A model generated the notes under the pieces. The model was not told the DNA's origin, made no database searches, and saw nothing but the letters and a program-made list of their open reading frames with translations. This document shows, in pieces, positions 9,310 through 18,826 of a stretch of DNA of 64,000 nucleotides. Within the stretch, counting starts at the first letter, position 1. Each line of letters begins with the position of its first letter. The translations under genes were made by a program, and so were the position numbers. Origin of the DNA: SCTG01 sp964384595 (GTDB taxonomy: Bacteria > Nitrospirota > Nitrospiria > Nitrospirales > NS-4); the NCBI GenBank assembly GCA_964384595.1, contig CAYLLY010000003.1:1-64000 (forward strand). Reading direction: 5' to 3'.

Positions 9310-10179
9310 GTGCGGCCTTTCTCACTCATTTTGGCTGCGCTTCTCGTCACGCCGGCAGCCCAGGCGGCCGCAGCGGATGAGGTCGTCGACCTAGGGCGGC
9401 ACCTCGCCGCCATCGCGCAGCTTGCCAGGCCGTCGCCTATGGTCCTGGTCACGGAAGGCCGGTTCCTCATGGGCACCATCCGAAAAGACGACGATCCCTA
9501 TGGGATGGAGGCCCAGTTCGACGACACCGAGATACCGCAGCGCCGCATTTGGCTCGACACCTACGAGATTGACCGCGATGAGGTGAGCCTGGCCGAGTAC
9601 CTTGCGTGGTTGCAGGAGCAGCGCCGCCCGCCGCCGGAGGAGTTGCAGCGTCTGATCCGGCACCTCGTCAGCGTGCACAGCCTGCCGGATTACGTCATGG
9701 CGCGCTGGCCCGCGCTGTACGTCGTCTGGCAGGAGGCGGCGGACTTCTGCCGGAGCCGGGGCAAGCGTCTGCCGACGGAGGCCGAGTGGGAGAAGGCGGC
9801 ACGGGGGCCCAATGGCAACCTCTTTCCGTGGGGCAAGGCGAAGCCGGAGTGGGGGCTGGCGGTGTTCGGACAGTACCACGTTCACGAGATCCCGCTCGTG
9901 GCGGCGGTGGACAGCGGGGAGGAAGGACGCAGTCCCTTCGGCCTCCGTCACATGGCGGGCAACGTGGCGGAGTGGGCGCAGGACTGGTTTGGGACCGACT
10001 ACTATGTCGTGATGCCGGAGCAGAACCCCCAGGGGCCTCCGACCGGCCGATACAGGAGCGTGCGCGGCGGCTCCTGGAAGAGCAAGCCGGGCATGCTGCG
10101 GACAGCGACCCGGGGCGGCGCCGTGCCGGACCAGCGCGCGGCGACCATCGGATTCAGATGCGCCCGACCGGTGCCGTGA
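9310..10179 (+). CDS. Second secreted SUMF1/FGE-family protein
   Basis: A GTG start at 9310 gives a signal peptide (VRPFSLILAALLVTPAAQA) and avoids overlap with the upstream gene; an upstream in-frame ATG at 9241 would lie inside it. About 289 residues. FGE-sulfatase motifs are MVLVTEGRFLMGT, YEIDRDEVSLAEYL, RLPTEAEWEKAARG, FPWGKAK, GNVAEWAQDWFG, RGGSW and TIGFRCARP. It is a diverged relative of the gene at 7006-7848, with inserted sequence (RRPPPEELQRLIRHL). It could modify or simply bind a periplasmic partner; no target is known. Confidence 0.85.
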   Translation: MRPFSLILAALLVTPAAQAAAADEVVDLGRHLAAIAQLARPSPMVLVTEGRFLMGTIRKDDDPYGMEAQFDDTEIPQRRIWLDTYEIDRDEVSLAEYLAWLQEQRRPPPEELQRLIRHLVSVHSLPDYVMARWPALYVVWQEAADFCRSRGKRLPTEAEWEKAARGPNGNLFPWGKAKPEWGLAVFGQYHVHEIPLVAAVDSGEEGRSPFGLRHMAGNVAEWAQDWFGTDYYVVMPEQNPQGPPTGRYRSVRGGSWKSKPGMLRTATRGGAVPDQRAATIGFRCARPVP

Positions 10180-10197
10180 AGAGGCCGTGCCCTTGCG

Positions 10198-11196
10198 TCA
10201 GTGCCCGGGCGAACTCTTCGGTTTCCCCTTTGCGCCGCCGCCCGGCTTGCTCTTAAGACGGTTGAGCTCGAGGACCTTGTCGGCCAGCACCTGTTTGGTC
10301 TCGGCGAGTTCCCGGCGGAGCCGATCGAGTTCCTCGCTTTGGTCCTGCCGGTTCCGGAACTCCCGTAATCTAGCTCGAAGCTCCTGGTTGGAGTCCGTCA
10401 ATTCTTTGATCTGACGCTGGAGCGACTCAAGGATTTCTGAGCCTGGAGCCGGCGCCGCAAGAGGGGACGGCGTTGGAACAGCCTGAAGCGCGCCTGCCAC
10501 TCCTGAGGCTCTCCCGGACGGAGGGGCGGGACTCTCGGCCTTGCGGCCGGCGTCCACGTCCGGCGCGGCGACGACCGGCGGCTCCTTGAATCGCCGCACG
10601 TTGACGGCGACCTCAGTCGGGTGCCCTCCCAGCCATCGTCGCCCGGACTCCTTTTGCTGCTGGACCACCGCATCCGCCGGCTCGTAAGAGAGATCAAACC
10701 CTTCTTCCGGCGAATCGTAACTCACCTGGCCGAGGGACCGGAATTTGGTGAGCGTCATGTAGAACAGGGGACCGCGCCAGTAGACGGCGCCGCTCGTCTC
10801 CTCCCGGCCTCCCATCCCGCCGGTCCGCGCCAACTGGAACGCCACGCGATCCCGTGGAGACGCGGCCTTGAGTCCGCTGCGGAGCGCAGTCGCGACGCGA
10901 GGCAGTTCGTCCTCGCGAAACACTGGTTCGTGCGGGGATTCGGCAAGCAACGATTGGAGAAGGCCCGTCCGCTTGTGTGCTTTGAGCCCTCTCAGGATCA
11001 CGGCGAGTTGGTCGGCAGTGACGTTCCGCGCATCCGTGTCCGTGGTTGGCGCGGCGTCGCCCGCGGGGTTGGGCTCCAGGCGCACCATCAGGAAGTCATC
11101 CTGGTAGATCGGAGTCGAGACGGTCTGGAGCAAAGCGCATCCGCCCAGCGCGAGAACAAGCATTACCGTGGTCCATGCTCGTGTGCTCTGTCTCAT
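10198..11196 (-). CDS. Lipoprotein with C-terminal coiled coil
   Basis: The protein has 332 residues with a lipoprotein signal: basic start, hydrophobic stretch and lipobox LALGGC (Cys20), so it is anchored in a membrane leaflet. The middle (about 25-190) is a globular region I do not recognise. A proline/alanine-rich linker (about 205-250) follows. A heptad-type coiled coil (about 255-315, QRQIKELTDSNQELRARLRE onward) precedes a basic tail. It is convergent with the SUMF1 gene at 9310. Function unknown. Confidence 0.75.
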   Translation of the reverse strand: MRQSTRAWTTVMLVLALGGCALLQTVSTPIYQDDFLMVRLEPNPAGDAAPTTDTDARNVTADQLAVILRGLKAHKRTGLLQSLLAESPHEPVFREDELPRVATALRSGLKAASPRDRVAFQLARTGGMGGREETSGAVYWRGPLFYMTLTKFRSLGQVSYDSPEEGFDLSYEPADAVVQQQKESGRRWLGGHPTEVAVNVRRFKEPPVVAAPDVDAGRKAESPAPPSGRASGVAGALQAVPTPSPLAAPAPGSEILESLQRQIKELTDSNQELRARLREFRNRQDQSEELDRLRRELAETKQVLADKVLELNRLKSKPGGGAKGKPKSSPGH

Positions 11197-11503
11197 CCCT
11201 GTTCTCCTGCGTGTGAACCTGGCGCGTCATTCTAGGGAAGCCTCTTCAGAATCACAAGTTGAAGCAGCAAGCATTTCAGAATCGCCCGTCAATTTCACGG
11301 CTCGTCGACGGGTAAGTTCGGGAAATTGTGCCTCAGCTTATGGGGCGCGCATGTCCCATATTGCGTCAGCCTCAACATCTGTATGGGGAGCCGGCAAAGC
11401 GTTTGATCCACAACATATTGAATTGAAACGCATTTTACATGATTTCAAGATGAGGCGTGATGGTATTGCTCTTGCTCCCATTTCTTAGAGGAGCTTATCG
11501 GGT
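11197..11503. other. Intergenic region between divergent lipoprotein and sensor-kinase genes
   Basis: This 307-base stretch is relatively AT-rich near its right end. It holds a small inverted repeat, TTGAAA (11423-11428) with TTTCAA (11443-11448), 55 bases before the sensor-kinase start, which may be an operator. AGAGGAG at about 11488 is the ribosome binding site of the kinase. No good sigma-70 or sigma-54 promoter match is evident. An in-frame ORF here (11168-11488) has no ribosome binding site and no protein-like features. Confidence 0.4.
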
Positions 11504-13912
11504 ATGGGCATGTTTCGCTCAAGTCTTAAGCGGACCATCATCGTGTATATCTTTTTTGTAGGTCTGATCCCTTTGGGGATCGGCGCTACGCTCGTCTATT
11601 TCTACGGAACCCGCTCGCTGCAGGATTCGATCGGGATGGGCTTTCAGGAGCTTGCGGTCGAGACTTCGCATCAGGTGGATGCGGTTCTGGAGGCGGAAAT
11701 CCAGCGCATGCGCGTCATCGCCAATGTTCCGGTCATCATCAAAGGCCTGGCCTACCGGGCCAACCGACGCTATGACGGCATGCCCGAGGAAGCCGTCAGG
11801 AAATTGCTGGCCAGGCAGGAGGAGGCGTGGGGCGGCAACCAGCTCTCCGATCATGAGGTGTTGTCCAACCGCGCGGCCCGCTTCCTCGTCGAGACCAAGG
11901 AGCTGGCCGGGGACACGATCATGGGGATCCTGGTCACGGACATCCATGGAGTCGTCATCGCCGCCACCTCTCGTCCGAAGCGGTTCACGCACGCGCACGA
12001 GGCCTGGTGGAAAGGCGCGCTTGACCCGGCCGGGTCCGGTTTCTATATCAGCGATATCGTCGAGAAGGGGCAGGGCACCTTTGCTTCCCAGGGAGACACC
12101 CTCGACATCGCCATCCCGATCATGGACGCCAGCCAGGAAAAGCCGGTGGGTGTGCTCAAGGTGTGCTACCGGTTCGACAATCTGTTTGCCCTGATCAACA
12201 AGATCCGCATCGGCCAGACGGGCCACGGGATGCTGTTCGCCTCCGACGGCACCCCGCTGATTTGCCCGATCCTTCCCCGGACGGCTCATCGGATGGATGG
12301 CGGGCTGCTCCGGATGATCGTCTCCGAGAAGCCGGGTTGGGTCGTGGCGGAAGATGACGGGCATGGGGCCCGTCAGACCGTGGTCGGTTTCGCGCCCCTG
12401 CAGGGCCTCAAACATCTCAGGGGGGACAGCCTCGGCGGGAAGACCTGGCACGTGTTCATAAGGCAGCATCCGAGCGAGAGCTTCGCCCCGCTGCGGGACC
12501 TGCTCGTCAAGGTCGGAGGGGTCGGAATCGTCCTCGTGGGGTTTCTGGCCTTCCTCGGCAACTTCGTGGGAACGAAGCTTGTCCGGCCGATCCAGACTCT
12601 CCACGACGGGGTGGAGGCGATTCGGCGGGGTGACCTGTCCCATCGCGTGTCCCTCAGGACCGGCAATGAACTGGAAGCCCTGGCCGAAACGGTCAACAAC
12701 ATGGCGCAGCAGTTGAACGCCTCCAAGGCCGAATTGGAAAGCTGCAACCGTTCCCTCACGGAACAGGTGACCGAGCAGACGAAGGAGCTGACCCGGCAGG
12801 TCCGGCGGATGGATGCGATCCTGAACAACATGGCCGAGGGGCTCATCATCATGAACAGCACATGCGACATCGAGTTCATGAATCCGGCCGCCAGGACGCT
12901 CTACGGGATGAACATGGGGAAGCGTTGGTCAAATCTGCTCTATGGCCGGGTGAGCCCCTGCACGGAATCCGATCATGCCTGCCCGACCCCCGACTGCCCG
13001 GTTGGCGCCTTGCTTTCCGGGAGTCGCGACGTTTACCAGTACGAAACGAGGGACCAAAAGGGGCGGACCCTGCAGGTCAATATGGTTCCTACCGCCGGTG
13101 AGGAGGGAGAGGGGCTGATCGTTGTTCTCCTTCGGGACGTCAGCCGGGAGTCCAAGCTGAAGAGGCAACTCATGCTCTCCGAGAAACTGGCGACGATGGG
13201 GAAGATGGCCGGCGGGATCGCCCACGAGATCAACAACCCGTTGGGCATCGTCCTCAACCGGATCGAGTGCATCGAGCGCGAAGCGCGGGGACAGGGCGTT
13301 CCCGCCGGCTTTCTGAAGGACCTCGCCGTCATCAGGAATCACGCCAGCCGGATCGTGCGGATCACCAAGAGCCTGCTGACGTGCTCCCGCGATTCTGCCA
13401 TGACGCTGAAGCCGCTTGATGTCAATACGATCGTCAAGGACGCGATGGCTCTCGCCGGAGAGCGGCTGCACAAGGCGGGAGTCAGGATCACGAGCGAGCT
13501 CGCGGAGAACCTGCCCGCCGTCATGGGAGACAAGGACAAGATCGAGACGGTCATCGGGAACCTCCTGGATAACGCCATTGACGCGGTTCCCGCCTCGGGC
13601 GGAACGGTCACGGTGCAGACGCGGAATGTGACTCTCAGCAGGAGCGGCGGTGTGGAGATCGCCGTCTCGGATAACGGACCCGGGGTCTCCCCGGAATTCT
13701 CGGAACGGGTGTTCGAGCCCTTCTACACGACGAAGCCAGCCGGCAAAGGGACGGGGCTGGGTCTGTTTCTCTGTTATGCGATCGTCAAGGAGCACAAAGG
13801 CGAAATCACCGTGGTCCCCAAGCGGGAGGGCAGAGGCAGCACCTTCCTCGTCACGCTGCCGGGGCTCGAAACTCGAGTCGGGGAGGAAGAGGAATGGACG
13901 GCAAAATTCTGA
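11504..13912 (+). CDS. Membrane sensor histidine kinase (Cache-HAMP-PAS-HisKA-HATPase)
   Basis: The protein has 802 residues. A TM helix at about 10-30 and a second at about 332-352 enclose a periplasmic sensor domain of about 300 residues that looks like a double Cache domain. HAMP follows (about 350-405), then a coiled coil and a PAS domain (about 430-545) carrying a cysteine group (CTESDHACPTPDCPV) that could bind metal or sense redox state. HisKA has GGIAHEINNPLG with phosphoacceptor H574. The ATPase has N-box NLLDNAIDAV, DNGPGV and GKGTGLGL. The last 19 bases overlap the response-regulator gene. The cognate pair probably controls sigma-54 promoters; those at 22440, 48702, 49525 and 53112 are candidates by inference. 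Confidence 0.92.
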   Translation: MGMFRSSLKRTIIVYIFFVGLIPLGIGATLVYFYGTRSLQDSIGMGFQELAVETSHQVDAVLEAEIQRMRVIANVPVIIKGLAYRANRRYDGMPEEAVRKLLARQEEAWGGNQLSDHEVLSNRAARFLVETKELAGDTIMGILVTDIHGVVIAATSRPKRFTHAHEAWWKGALDPAGSGFYISDIVEKGQGTFASQGDTLDIAIPIMDASQEKPVGVLKVCYRFDNLFALINKIRIGQTGHGMLFASDGTPLICPILPRTAHRMDGGLLRMIVSEKPGWVVAEDDGHGARQTVVGFAPLQGLKHLRGDSLGGKTWHVFIRQHPSESFAPLRDLLVKVGGVGIVLVGFLAFLGNFVGTKLVRPIQTLHDGVEAIRRGDLSHRVSLRTGNELEALAETVNNMAQQLNASKAELESCNRSLTEQVTEQTKELTRQVRRMDAILNNMAEGLIIMNSTCDIEFMNPAARTLYGMNMGKRWSNLLYGRVSPCTESDHACPTPDCPVGALLSGSRDVYQYETRDQKGRTLQVNMVPTAGEEGEGLIVVLLRDVSRESKLKRQLMLSEKLATMGKMAGGIAHEINNPLGIVLNRIECIEREARGQGVPAGFLKDLAVIRNHASRIVRITKSLLTCSRDSAMTLKPLDVNTIVKDAMALAGERLHKAGVRITSELAENLPAVMGDKDKIETVIGNLLDNAIDAVPASGGTVTVQTRNVTLSRSGGVEIAVSDNGPGVSPEFSERVFEPFYTTKPAGKGTGLGLFLCYAIVKEHKGEITVVPKREGRGSTFLVTLPGLETRVGEEEEWTAKF

Positions 13913-15270
13913 TCATAGACGACGAGCCGGAGCTGCTCGAGAATTGCCGCCGCATCCTCTCAACGAGCGGCTATCGGTGTCTGACCGAAACCGATCCGGT
14001 CAAGGCCATTGGCGAGATCGAGCGGGAACACCCCGCCCTGATCCTGACGGACCTGAGGATGCCGACCATGAGCGGGATCGAAGTGGTGAAGGCGGCCAAG
14101 AAAATCGACCCGGATTCGGTGGTGATCTTGTTTACCGCCTTTGCGGCGGTGGAGACGGCCGTCGCCGCCATGAGGGAAGGGGCCTTCGACTACCTCTCGA
14201 AGCCGTTCTCGTCCGCCGATTTCGAGCTGGTCGTGCAGCGGGCCATGGAGCACTACAACATCCTCCATGAGAACAAGTATCTGCGCTCCCAGCTCCAGGA
14301 GCGTTTCTGCTTCGACAAGGTGATCGGCGTCAGCGAGGCGATGCAAGAGGTGTTCTCGCTTGTTCAGAAGGTCGCCAAAGCCCAGTCGAATGTCTTGATT
14401 TACGGGGAAAGCGGGACGGGGAAGGAACTGATCGCGCGGACGATCCACGCGAACGGTCCCCGTGCGGCCAGGCCGTTCATCCCCGTCGACTGCGGCTCCC
14501 TGGCGGAGACGCTTCTGGAGTCCGAGCTCTTCGGGCACGAGAAAGGGGCCTTCACGGGCGCCCATGCGACCAAGCAGGGCTTGTTTGAGGTGGCCGAAGG
14601 GGGCACGATCTTTCTGGACGAAATCGGGGGGATGAGTCTGAACCTCCAGTCTCGCCTGCTCCGTGTCCTCCAGGAGCGCCAGGTCAGGCGAGTCGGCGGC
14701 ACGAGATTTCTTGACGTGGATGTCCGGGTTATTTCGGCCTCGAACCGGGACCTGAAGGAAGCGATCAAGAACGGGACGTTCCGCGAAGACCTGTTTTACC
14801 GTCTGAACGTGGTACAGATCACTCTGCCGCCCCTCCGTGGCAGAGCCGGGGATGTCCCGATCTTGGCGAACGCCTTTCTGCGACACTTTGCGGAAGCCAA
14901 TAAGGAGACGGTCAAAACGCTTGACCCGCGCACGGTCCGCTGCCTTGAGGAATATCACTGGCCTGGCAACATCCGGGAACTGAGGAACGTGATCGAGCGC
15001 GCGGTCACCCTGGTGGATGGCCCGACGTTGTTGCCCGAGCACCTTCCCGAAGGCATCAGGTACGGGGCTCTCGAAGAATCCCGGGCCGAGGGGTCGACGA
15101 TGATGGCTGCGAAACAGGCCATCATCGGCGCCTTCGAGCGCAATTACTTGGTGGACCTGCTCAAGAGACACAAGGGACACATCGGGCACTCGGCCCAAGA
15201 GGCCGGGGTGGATCGGAAGACAGTCGAGCGCATGCTCAAGAAACACGGCCTCAAAGCCAACGGGAACTGA
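13894..15270 (+). CDS. NtrC-family sigma-54-dependent response regulator
   Basis: The protein has 458 residues. The receiver domain (1-120) has D9/D10, phosphoacceptor D53 (LTDLRMP) and K103. The AAA+ domain (about 143-375) has Walker A GESGTGKE (171-178), the sigma-54-contacting GAFTGA loop (218-223), Walker B TIFLDEIGG and an arginine-finger region. A Fis-type HTH is at the C-terminus (HIGHSAQEAGVDRKTVERML). All residues needed to activate RNA polymerase-sigma-54 are present. It is translationally coupled to the kinase. It is the only bacterial enhancer-binding protein visible in the window. Confidence 0.95.
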   Translation: MDGKILIIDDEPELLENCRRILSTSGYRCLTETDPVKAIGEIEREHPALILTDLRMPTMSGIEVVKAAKKIDPDSVVILFTAFAAVETAVAAMREGAFDYLSKPFSSADFELVVQRAMEHYNILHENKYLRSQLQERFCFDKVIGVSEAMQEVFSLVQKVAKAQSNVLIYGESGTGKELIARTIHANGPRAARPFIPVDCGSLAETLLESELFGHEKGAFTGAHATKQGLFEVAEGGTIFLDEIGGMSLNLQSRLLRVLQERQVRRVGGTRFLDVDVRVISASNRDLKEAIKNGTFREDLFYRLNVVQITLPPLRGRAGDVPILANAFLRHFAEANKETVKTLDPRTVRCLEEYHWPGNIRELRNVIERAVTLVDGPTLLPEHLPEGIRYGALEESRAEGSTMMAAKQAIIGAFERNYLVDLLKRHKGHIGHSAQEAGVDRKTVERMLKKHGLKANGN

Positions 15271-15272
15271 TC

Positions 15273-18200
15273 TTACTTCTCCTTCGCGCCACGCAGGCTC
15301 TGCAACAGCTTGAGTGCCGGCTCGTGATAGGGATTGATCTGCAGCAGTCGCTCCAGCTCCGCGATGGCCAGTTCCCTCCGGTGAGCTTTCAGGTAGACAT
15401 CGGCCAGATGTAAACGGGCCTCCGTGCTGCCGGGATAGAAGGTGAGGACGTGTAGCAGCGCATCGCGCGCTTTCTCGAAGTCTCCGGCCGCGTGATAGGC
15501 CCCGGCGAGGGTCAGGTAGTATTGATAGTCCCGCTCATTCTGTGGACCCATCTCCTGCAGCAGCTCGATGGCCGGGCCTAACTCCCGGCGCTCGGCAAGA
15601 ATGCCGATCAGTGCGGACCGCGCCGTCTTGTCGCTCCGGTCGCGCGTGAGGGCCTCCGCGTACATGACCCTCGCCTTCGAAAGGTCTCCCTTGAGGCCGT
15701 AGACCTGGCCCAGCACCTTGCGGGCTTCGGTCGAGTCCGGCGAATATTTCAAGGCCATGGTCGCCGAGGTCTCGGCCCCTTCGATCTGGTGCAGCTTCAA
15801 ATTGATCTGCGCCAGCCGAATGTGGGCGGGACCGTTCTCCGGCGACCGCTGAATGTTGGACAGCAGGCGGTCCCGTTCCTGCCGGAGGCGGGGGCCGTCC
15901 CGTTGCAGTTTTTCATAGGCGATCCTCATCGAGTTTCGCGCGCGCTCCTGGTGGAACCGGACGTTGCCGTCCGCAGGGTCGATGACGGCGGCCTCCTCGA
16001 GTGCGGCCTCATCCCCGAAGAAGAAATACCGTTGCATGGCACGCGCGAGAACCTGCCGCTCCTCCACGAGGCGCAGATCGTCCGCGCTCGCGCCTCTCAG
16101 GTACGGTTGGATGCTCGTCTGATGCCGGTCGAAGCTCTGGGTGCTGAGGGGCGTGTTCCCGCGAACGGCATGCTTCTGACTGTAGGGCAGGTCGTCGGTG
16201 TTGGTGCGATGTTCATCACCGATGAATCGCGCGATCGCGTCCGGATCCATGACGAAAAATCCGGCCAGGCGGGCCGCGCGGTCCAATTGGTATTGTTTGA
16301 GCCGGACCGTTGCGGACGCCTGGTCGAGGCGTTTTTGAATCCGCGGCAGATCGAAGATAAAGGGGCCCGGTGTGGCGATCAGGAAGGCCTGGTCGGTCCC
16401 ATAGATGTTCCAAAGCGTGGTGTTCGGGAAGACCGTGGTGAAGGTTTTGAGCAGGATGCGGAAGTTTTCGACCGAGATGTCGCTGAGCGGGATCCATTGG
16501 GCGAAGACGCCGTCCGGCGTCAGGCGATTCCTGACCGTGCGGTAGAACTCCTCCGTATACAAGATCCAACTGTCATACGCGCGGGGATGAGTCGAGTCGG
16601 AAATGATGACGCCGTACCGTTTTGAACTCCGCAGCAGGAAATTGCGGCCGTCTTCGGCGACAAAGCGGAATCGGGGATCGTGGTAGACATCACCGTTGAT
16701 CTCCCGGAAAAGCTCATTGATGGAGGCCACGTCCGGATTCAAGTCCACGCACGTCAGGGATGAGACCAGCCCGGAGCCCAAGGTCGCCCCGGAGGCGATC
16801 CCCGCGCCGAACGCCACCATGAGGGCCTCCTGCGGAGCATCGGAGGGGTGCATGACGGCCGGCAGGAGACCAAGGAGCTTGAACAATTGCACGTGCCCGA
16901 AGCGCGTGGACGCCTCTTCGACGCCGTTCAGGAACATATCGCGAAATCCGAGCCACGGGAAATCCAGGACGATCGCCGTGGCGACGGCTCCTTCATGGTA
17001 CAGGCGGACCGCCGGGTCGGGATCCTGCCCGCTGTAGGAGGCCAGCTTGCGCGTGTACAGGTCTTCCAGTACGTGCGGGCGATAGGCCAGTACGCCGATC
17101 GCCAAGAGCGCTGCGGCCAGCGCGACTCCCAATTTCTTCATGGGAGCCTGAAGCGCCAGCAACAGGAGCAAACCGGCCCCCAGGCACGCCACGGAGAAGA
17201 CGGCCAGGACGCCTTCGATTCCCAGAAGCGGGACCAGAAAGGCGTTGGTGAGGCCGGACCCGAGCATCCCGCCGACAGTATTCACCGCGTACAGAGTGCC
17301 GGCGTTGCTCACGGAGGCCGAGGGACCGAGAGGGGACCGGAGCACGCGAATGGCCAGCGGGAGGAGGCTGCCCAGGATGCATGCCGGCACCAGGAGAACG
17401 ATCACCACGAATGTGTCCGGCAAGTGTGTTACCCGGCCGAGTTCGACCTGCGAGAGGTGGAGGAGAAGAAGGGGGGGCGCCAGAACGGCCGGACCTGCCA
17501 GCATGGTGAAACCGGCCAGGGCCGGTCCGCTTCCTTGGACATGCGAGCCCAGGACCGTCGCTCCCAGCGCGCTGAGCCCCACGCCCATGAGGAAGGCGGT
17601 GACGACGAGGGTGAAGACGAGCAGCTCGTTCCCGAAATACAGGATCACGAGCCTCGTGACGAGGACTTCATATGAAAGGGCGATGAACCCGGTCACGAAG
17701 GTGCTTATGAGGACGATGTATCTCAGGGCCGGCGGGAAAACGGGGTCAGACCCCGTTTTGTCGGCGGGTTCTCCCTCTCCCCGAAGAAGGAAAACGGGGT
17801 CTGACCCCGTTTTCGCCTTCGCGAGCCCTTCGATTGCCAGCCCGCCTGAAGCCGCCAGGAGACTCAGGCCGCATGCCCATGCGAGTGTGAGGTCGGCCCC
17901 CCAGCGAGGCAGCAGGAAATAGCCCGCCACAACGGCTCCGAACGCCGCGCCCAGGGTGTTCACCCCGTAGAGATAGCCGGTGCGGGACGCGGTCAAGGGC
18001 GAGCCGACCGAGGCTGAGCCTGCCAGGATGGCTGGAAACGTCGCGCCCATCAGGAACGCCGGGACGAAGAGGCAGGCAAAGGCAAAGGCCAGCCTCACGA
18101 GCTGCATCACGGGAAGAGACGCGGAGTCGCCGGCGACTAGGAGGTAGAGCTGTGATGCCGGATCGAACAAGTAAGGAGAAGAGACCGCATAGGCGCCGAC

Positions 18201-18527
18201 ACCGACCTCCAGCCAGGCGTACACCCTCAGGGACGGCCGTCTCCGGCTGAGCATGCGGCCGCTCACATAGCTTCCGAAGGCCAGACCACCCATGAAGGCG
18301 GCCAGGATCATGCTGGTCGCCGCGAGTGTGTTGCCGAGGACCAGCACGAGCATCCGCGCCCAGGTGATCTCGCAGATCAGGCTGCTCGCCCCGGACAGGA
18401 AGAAGATCGAGTAGAGCAGGATGAGTCGGGCGCGAGAAGAATTGGGGTCAGAGTCGGATTGTTGGTTTTTTGCCAGGCCCACGGTCTTCGCACTCCTCAA
18501 AAATCGACTCTGACTCCAATTCTTCAA
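15273..18527 (-). CDS. Fused MFS-like/spermidine-synthase-like membrane protein with TPR tail
   Basis: The protein has 1084 residues. An N-terminal multi-spanning region (about 35-490, about twelve to fourteen TM helices) of the fused MFS/spermidine synthase type is followed by a spermidine-synthase-like Rossmann domain (about 520-760, with ALMVAFGAGIASG and DLNPDV) and C-terminal TPR repeats (about 890-1080). Enzymatic aminopropyl transfer is doubtful for this family; transport or assembly roles are possible. Two oddities stand out. Two palindromic repeats inside the gene each encode KTGSDPVF, in a loop between TM segments (about 240-265). The first 35 codons overlap a larger inverted repeat, so the original start may have been lost or replaced. 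Confidence 0.82.
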   Translation of the reverse strand: MKNWSQSRFLRSAKTVGLAKNQQSDSDPNSSRARLILLYSIFFLSGASSLICEITWARMLVLVLGNTLAATSMILAAFMGGLAFGSYVSGRMLSRRRPSLRVYAWLEVGVGAYAVSSPYLFDPASQLYLLVAGDSASLPVMQLVRLAFAFACLFVPAFLMGATFPAILAGSASVGSPLTASRTGYLYGVNTLGAAFGAVVAGYFLLPRWGADLTLAWACGLSLLAASGGLAIEGLAKAKTGSDPVFLLRGEGEPADKTGSDPVFPPALRYIVLISTFVTGFIALSYEVLVTRLVILYFGNELLVFTLVVTAFLMGVGLSALGATVLGSHVQGSGPALAGFTMLAGPAVLAPPLLLLHLSQVELGRVTHLPDTFVVIVLLVPACILGSLLPLAIRVLRSPLGPSASVSNAGTLYAVNTVGGMLGSGLTNAFLVPLLGIEGVLAVFSVACLGAGLLLLLALQAPMKKLGVALAAALLAIGVLAYRPHVLEDLYTRKLASYSGQDPDPAVRLYHEGAVATAIVLDFPWLGFRDMFLNGVEEASTRFGHVQLFKLLGLLPAVMHPSDAPQEALMVAFGAGIASGATLGSGLVSSLTCVDLNPDVASINELFREINGDVYHDPRFRFVAEDGRNFLLRSSKRYGVIISDSTHPRAYDSWILYTEEFYRTVRNRLTPDGVFAQWIPLSDISVENFRILLKTFTTVFPNTTLWNIYGTDQAFLIATPGPFIFDLPRIQKRLDQASATVRLKQYQLDRAARLAGFFVMDPDAIARFIGDEHRTNTDDLPYSQKHAVRGNTPLSTQSFDRHQTSIQPYLRGASADDLRLVEERQVLARAMQRYFFFGDEAALEEAAVIDPADGNVRFHQERARNSMRIAYEKLQRDGPRLRQERDRLLSNIQRSPENGPAHIRLAQINLKLHQIEGAETSATMALKYSPDSTEARKVLGQVYGLKGDLSKARVMYAEALTRDRSDKTARSALIGILAERRELGPAIELLQEMGPQNERDYQYYLTLAGAYHAAGDFEKARDALLHVLTFYPGSTEARLHLADVYLKAHRRELAIAELERLLQINPYHEPALKLLQSLRGAKEK
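17737..17759. repeat. Palindromic repeat inside the MFS/spermidine-synthase gene, copy 1
   Basis: AAAACGGGGTC, a central A, then the reverse complement GACCCCGTTTT: a perfect 11-bp stem. It is in frame with the minus-strand gene and encodes KTGSDPVF. It resembles GGGGTCAGACCCC-type REP elements known from many genomes. Confidence 0.85.
17791..17813. repeat. Palindromic repeat inside the MFS/spermidine-synthase gene, copy 2
   Basis: The same 11-bp arms as copy 1 with a central T instead of A, so it is the exact reverse complement of copy 1. The two copies start 54 bases apart, a multiple of three, and therefore both read as KTGSDPVF in the host gene. Confidence 0.85.
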
Positions 18528-18544
18528 ATTGACCCCAATTCTTC
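18436..18544. repeat. GGGGTCAGAGTC-type inverted repeat over the 5' end of the MFS/spermidine-synthase gene
   Basis: The left arm (18436-18456) and right arm (18505-18525) match in 20 of 21 positions as inverted repeats built around GAATTGGGGTCAGAGTCG. A further partial copy, GACCCCAATTCTTC, lies at 18531-18544. The arms enclose about 48 bases. The element covers the annotated start codon of the minus-strand gene at 18527. It looks like a REP/RAYT-type mobile unit; no transposase is nearby. Confidence 0.75.
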
Positions 18545-18826
18545 AAATTCTTCTAGGGCAATTTGTATGCCTGCTGTCTTGCATAGGCCGGTTTCGATGG
18601 GACTCCGGCGCCCCATTCCGACATTGCCTCCCTGCATCCGCATTAATCGTTTGAAAACGCGCAATCTTAGCGCGCCTTGCCCATCCCGATCCGACAAAGT
18701 TGTCTGCCCGCTGGCGCACGATACTCTCAGCCGGCGCAGCGGTGCGCGTCGAAGAGGACTCGACAATGCTCGGTAAAACAACACGTTGAGAAGGGCACAG
18801 TCGAATCGCTCCTCGATGCAGACAAC
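18545..18826. other. Intergenic region upstream of the porin-like gene
   Basis: About 280 bases between the repeat element and the sigma-54-like box. No ORF with a ribosome binding site, no tRNA and no strong hairpin followed by a T-run was seen. It may carry upstream activator sites for the porin promoter. Confidence 0.35.

Noticed and set aside
18545..18826. Possible riboswitch upstream of the porin-like gene
   Set aside because: No conserved aptamer pattern (for example c-di-GMP or cobalamin) could be recognised on either strand.
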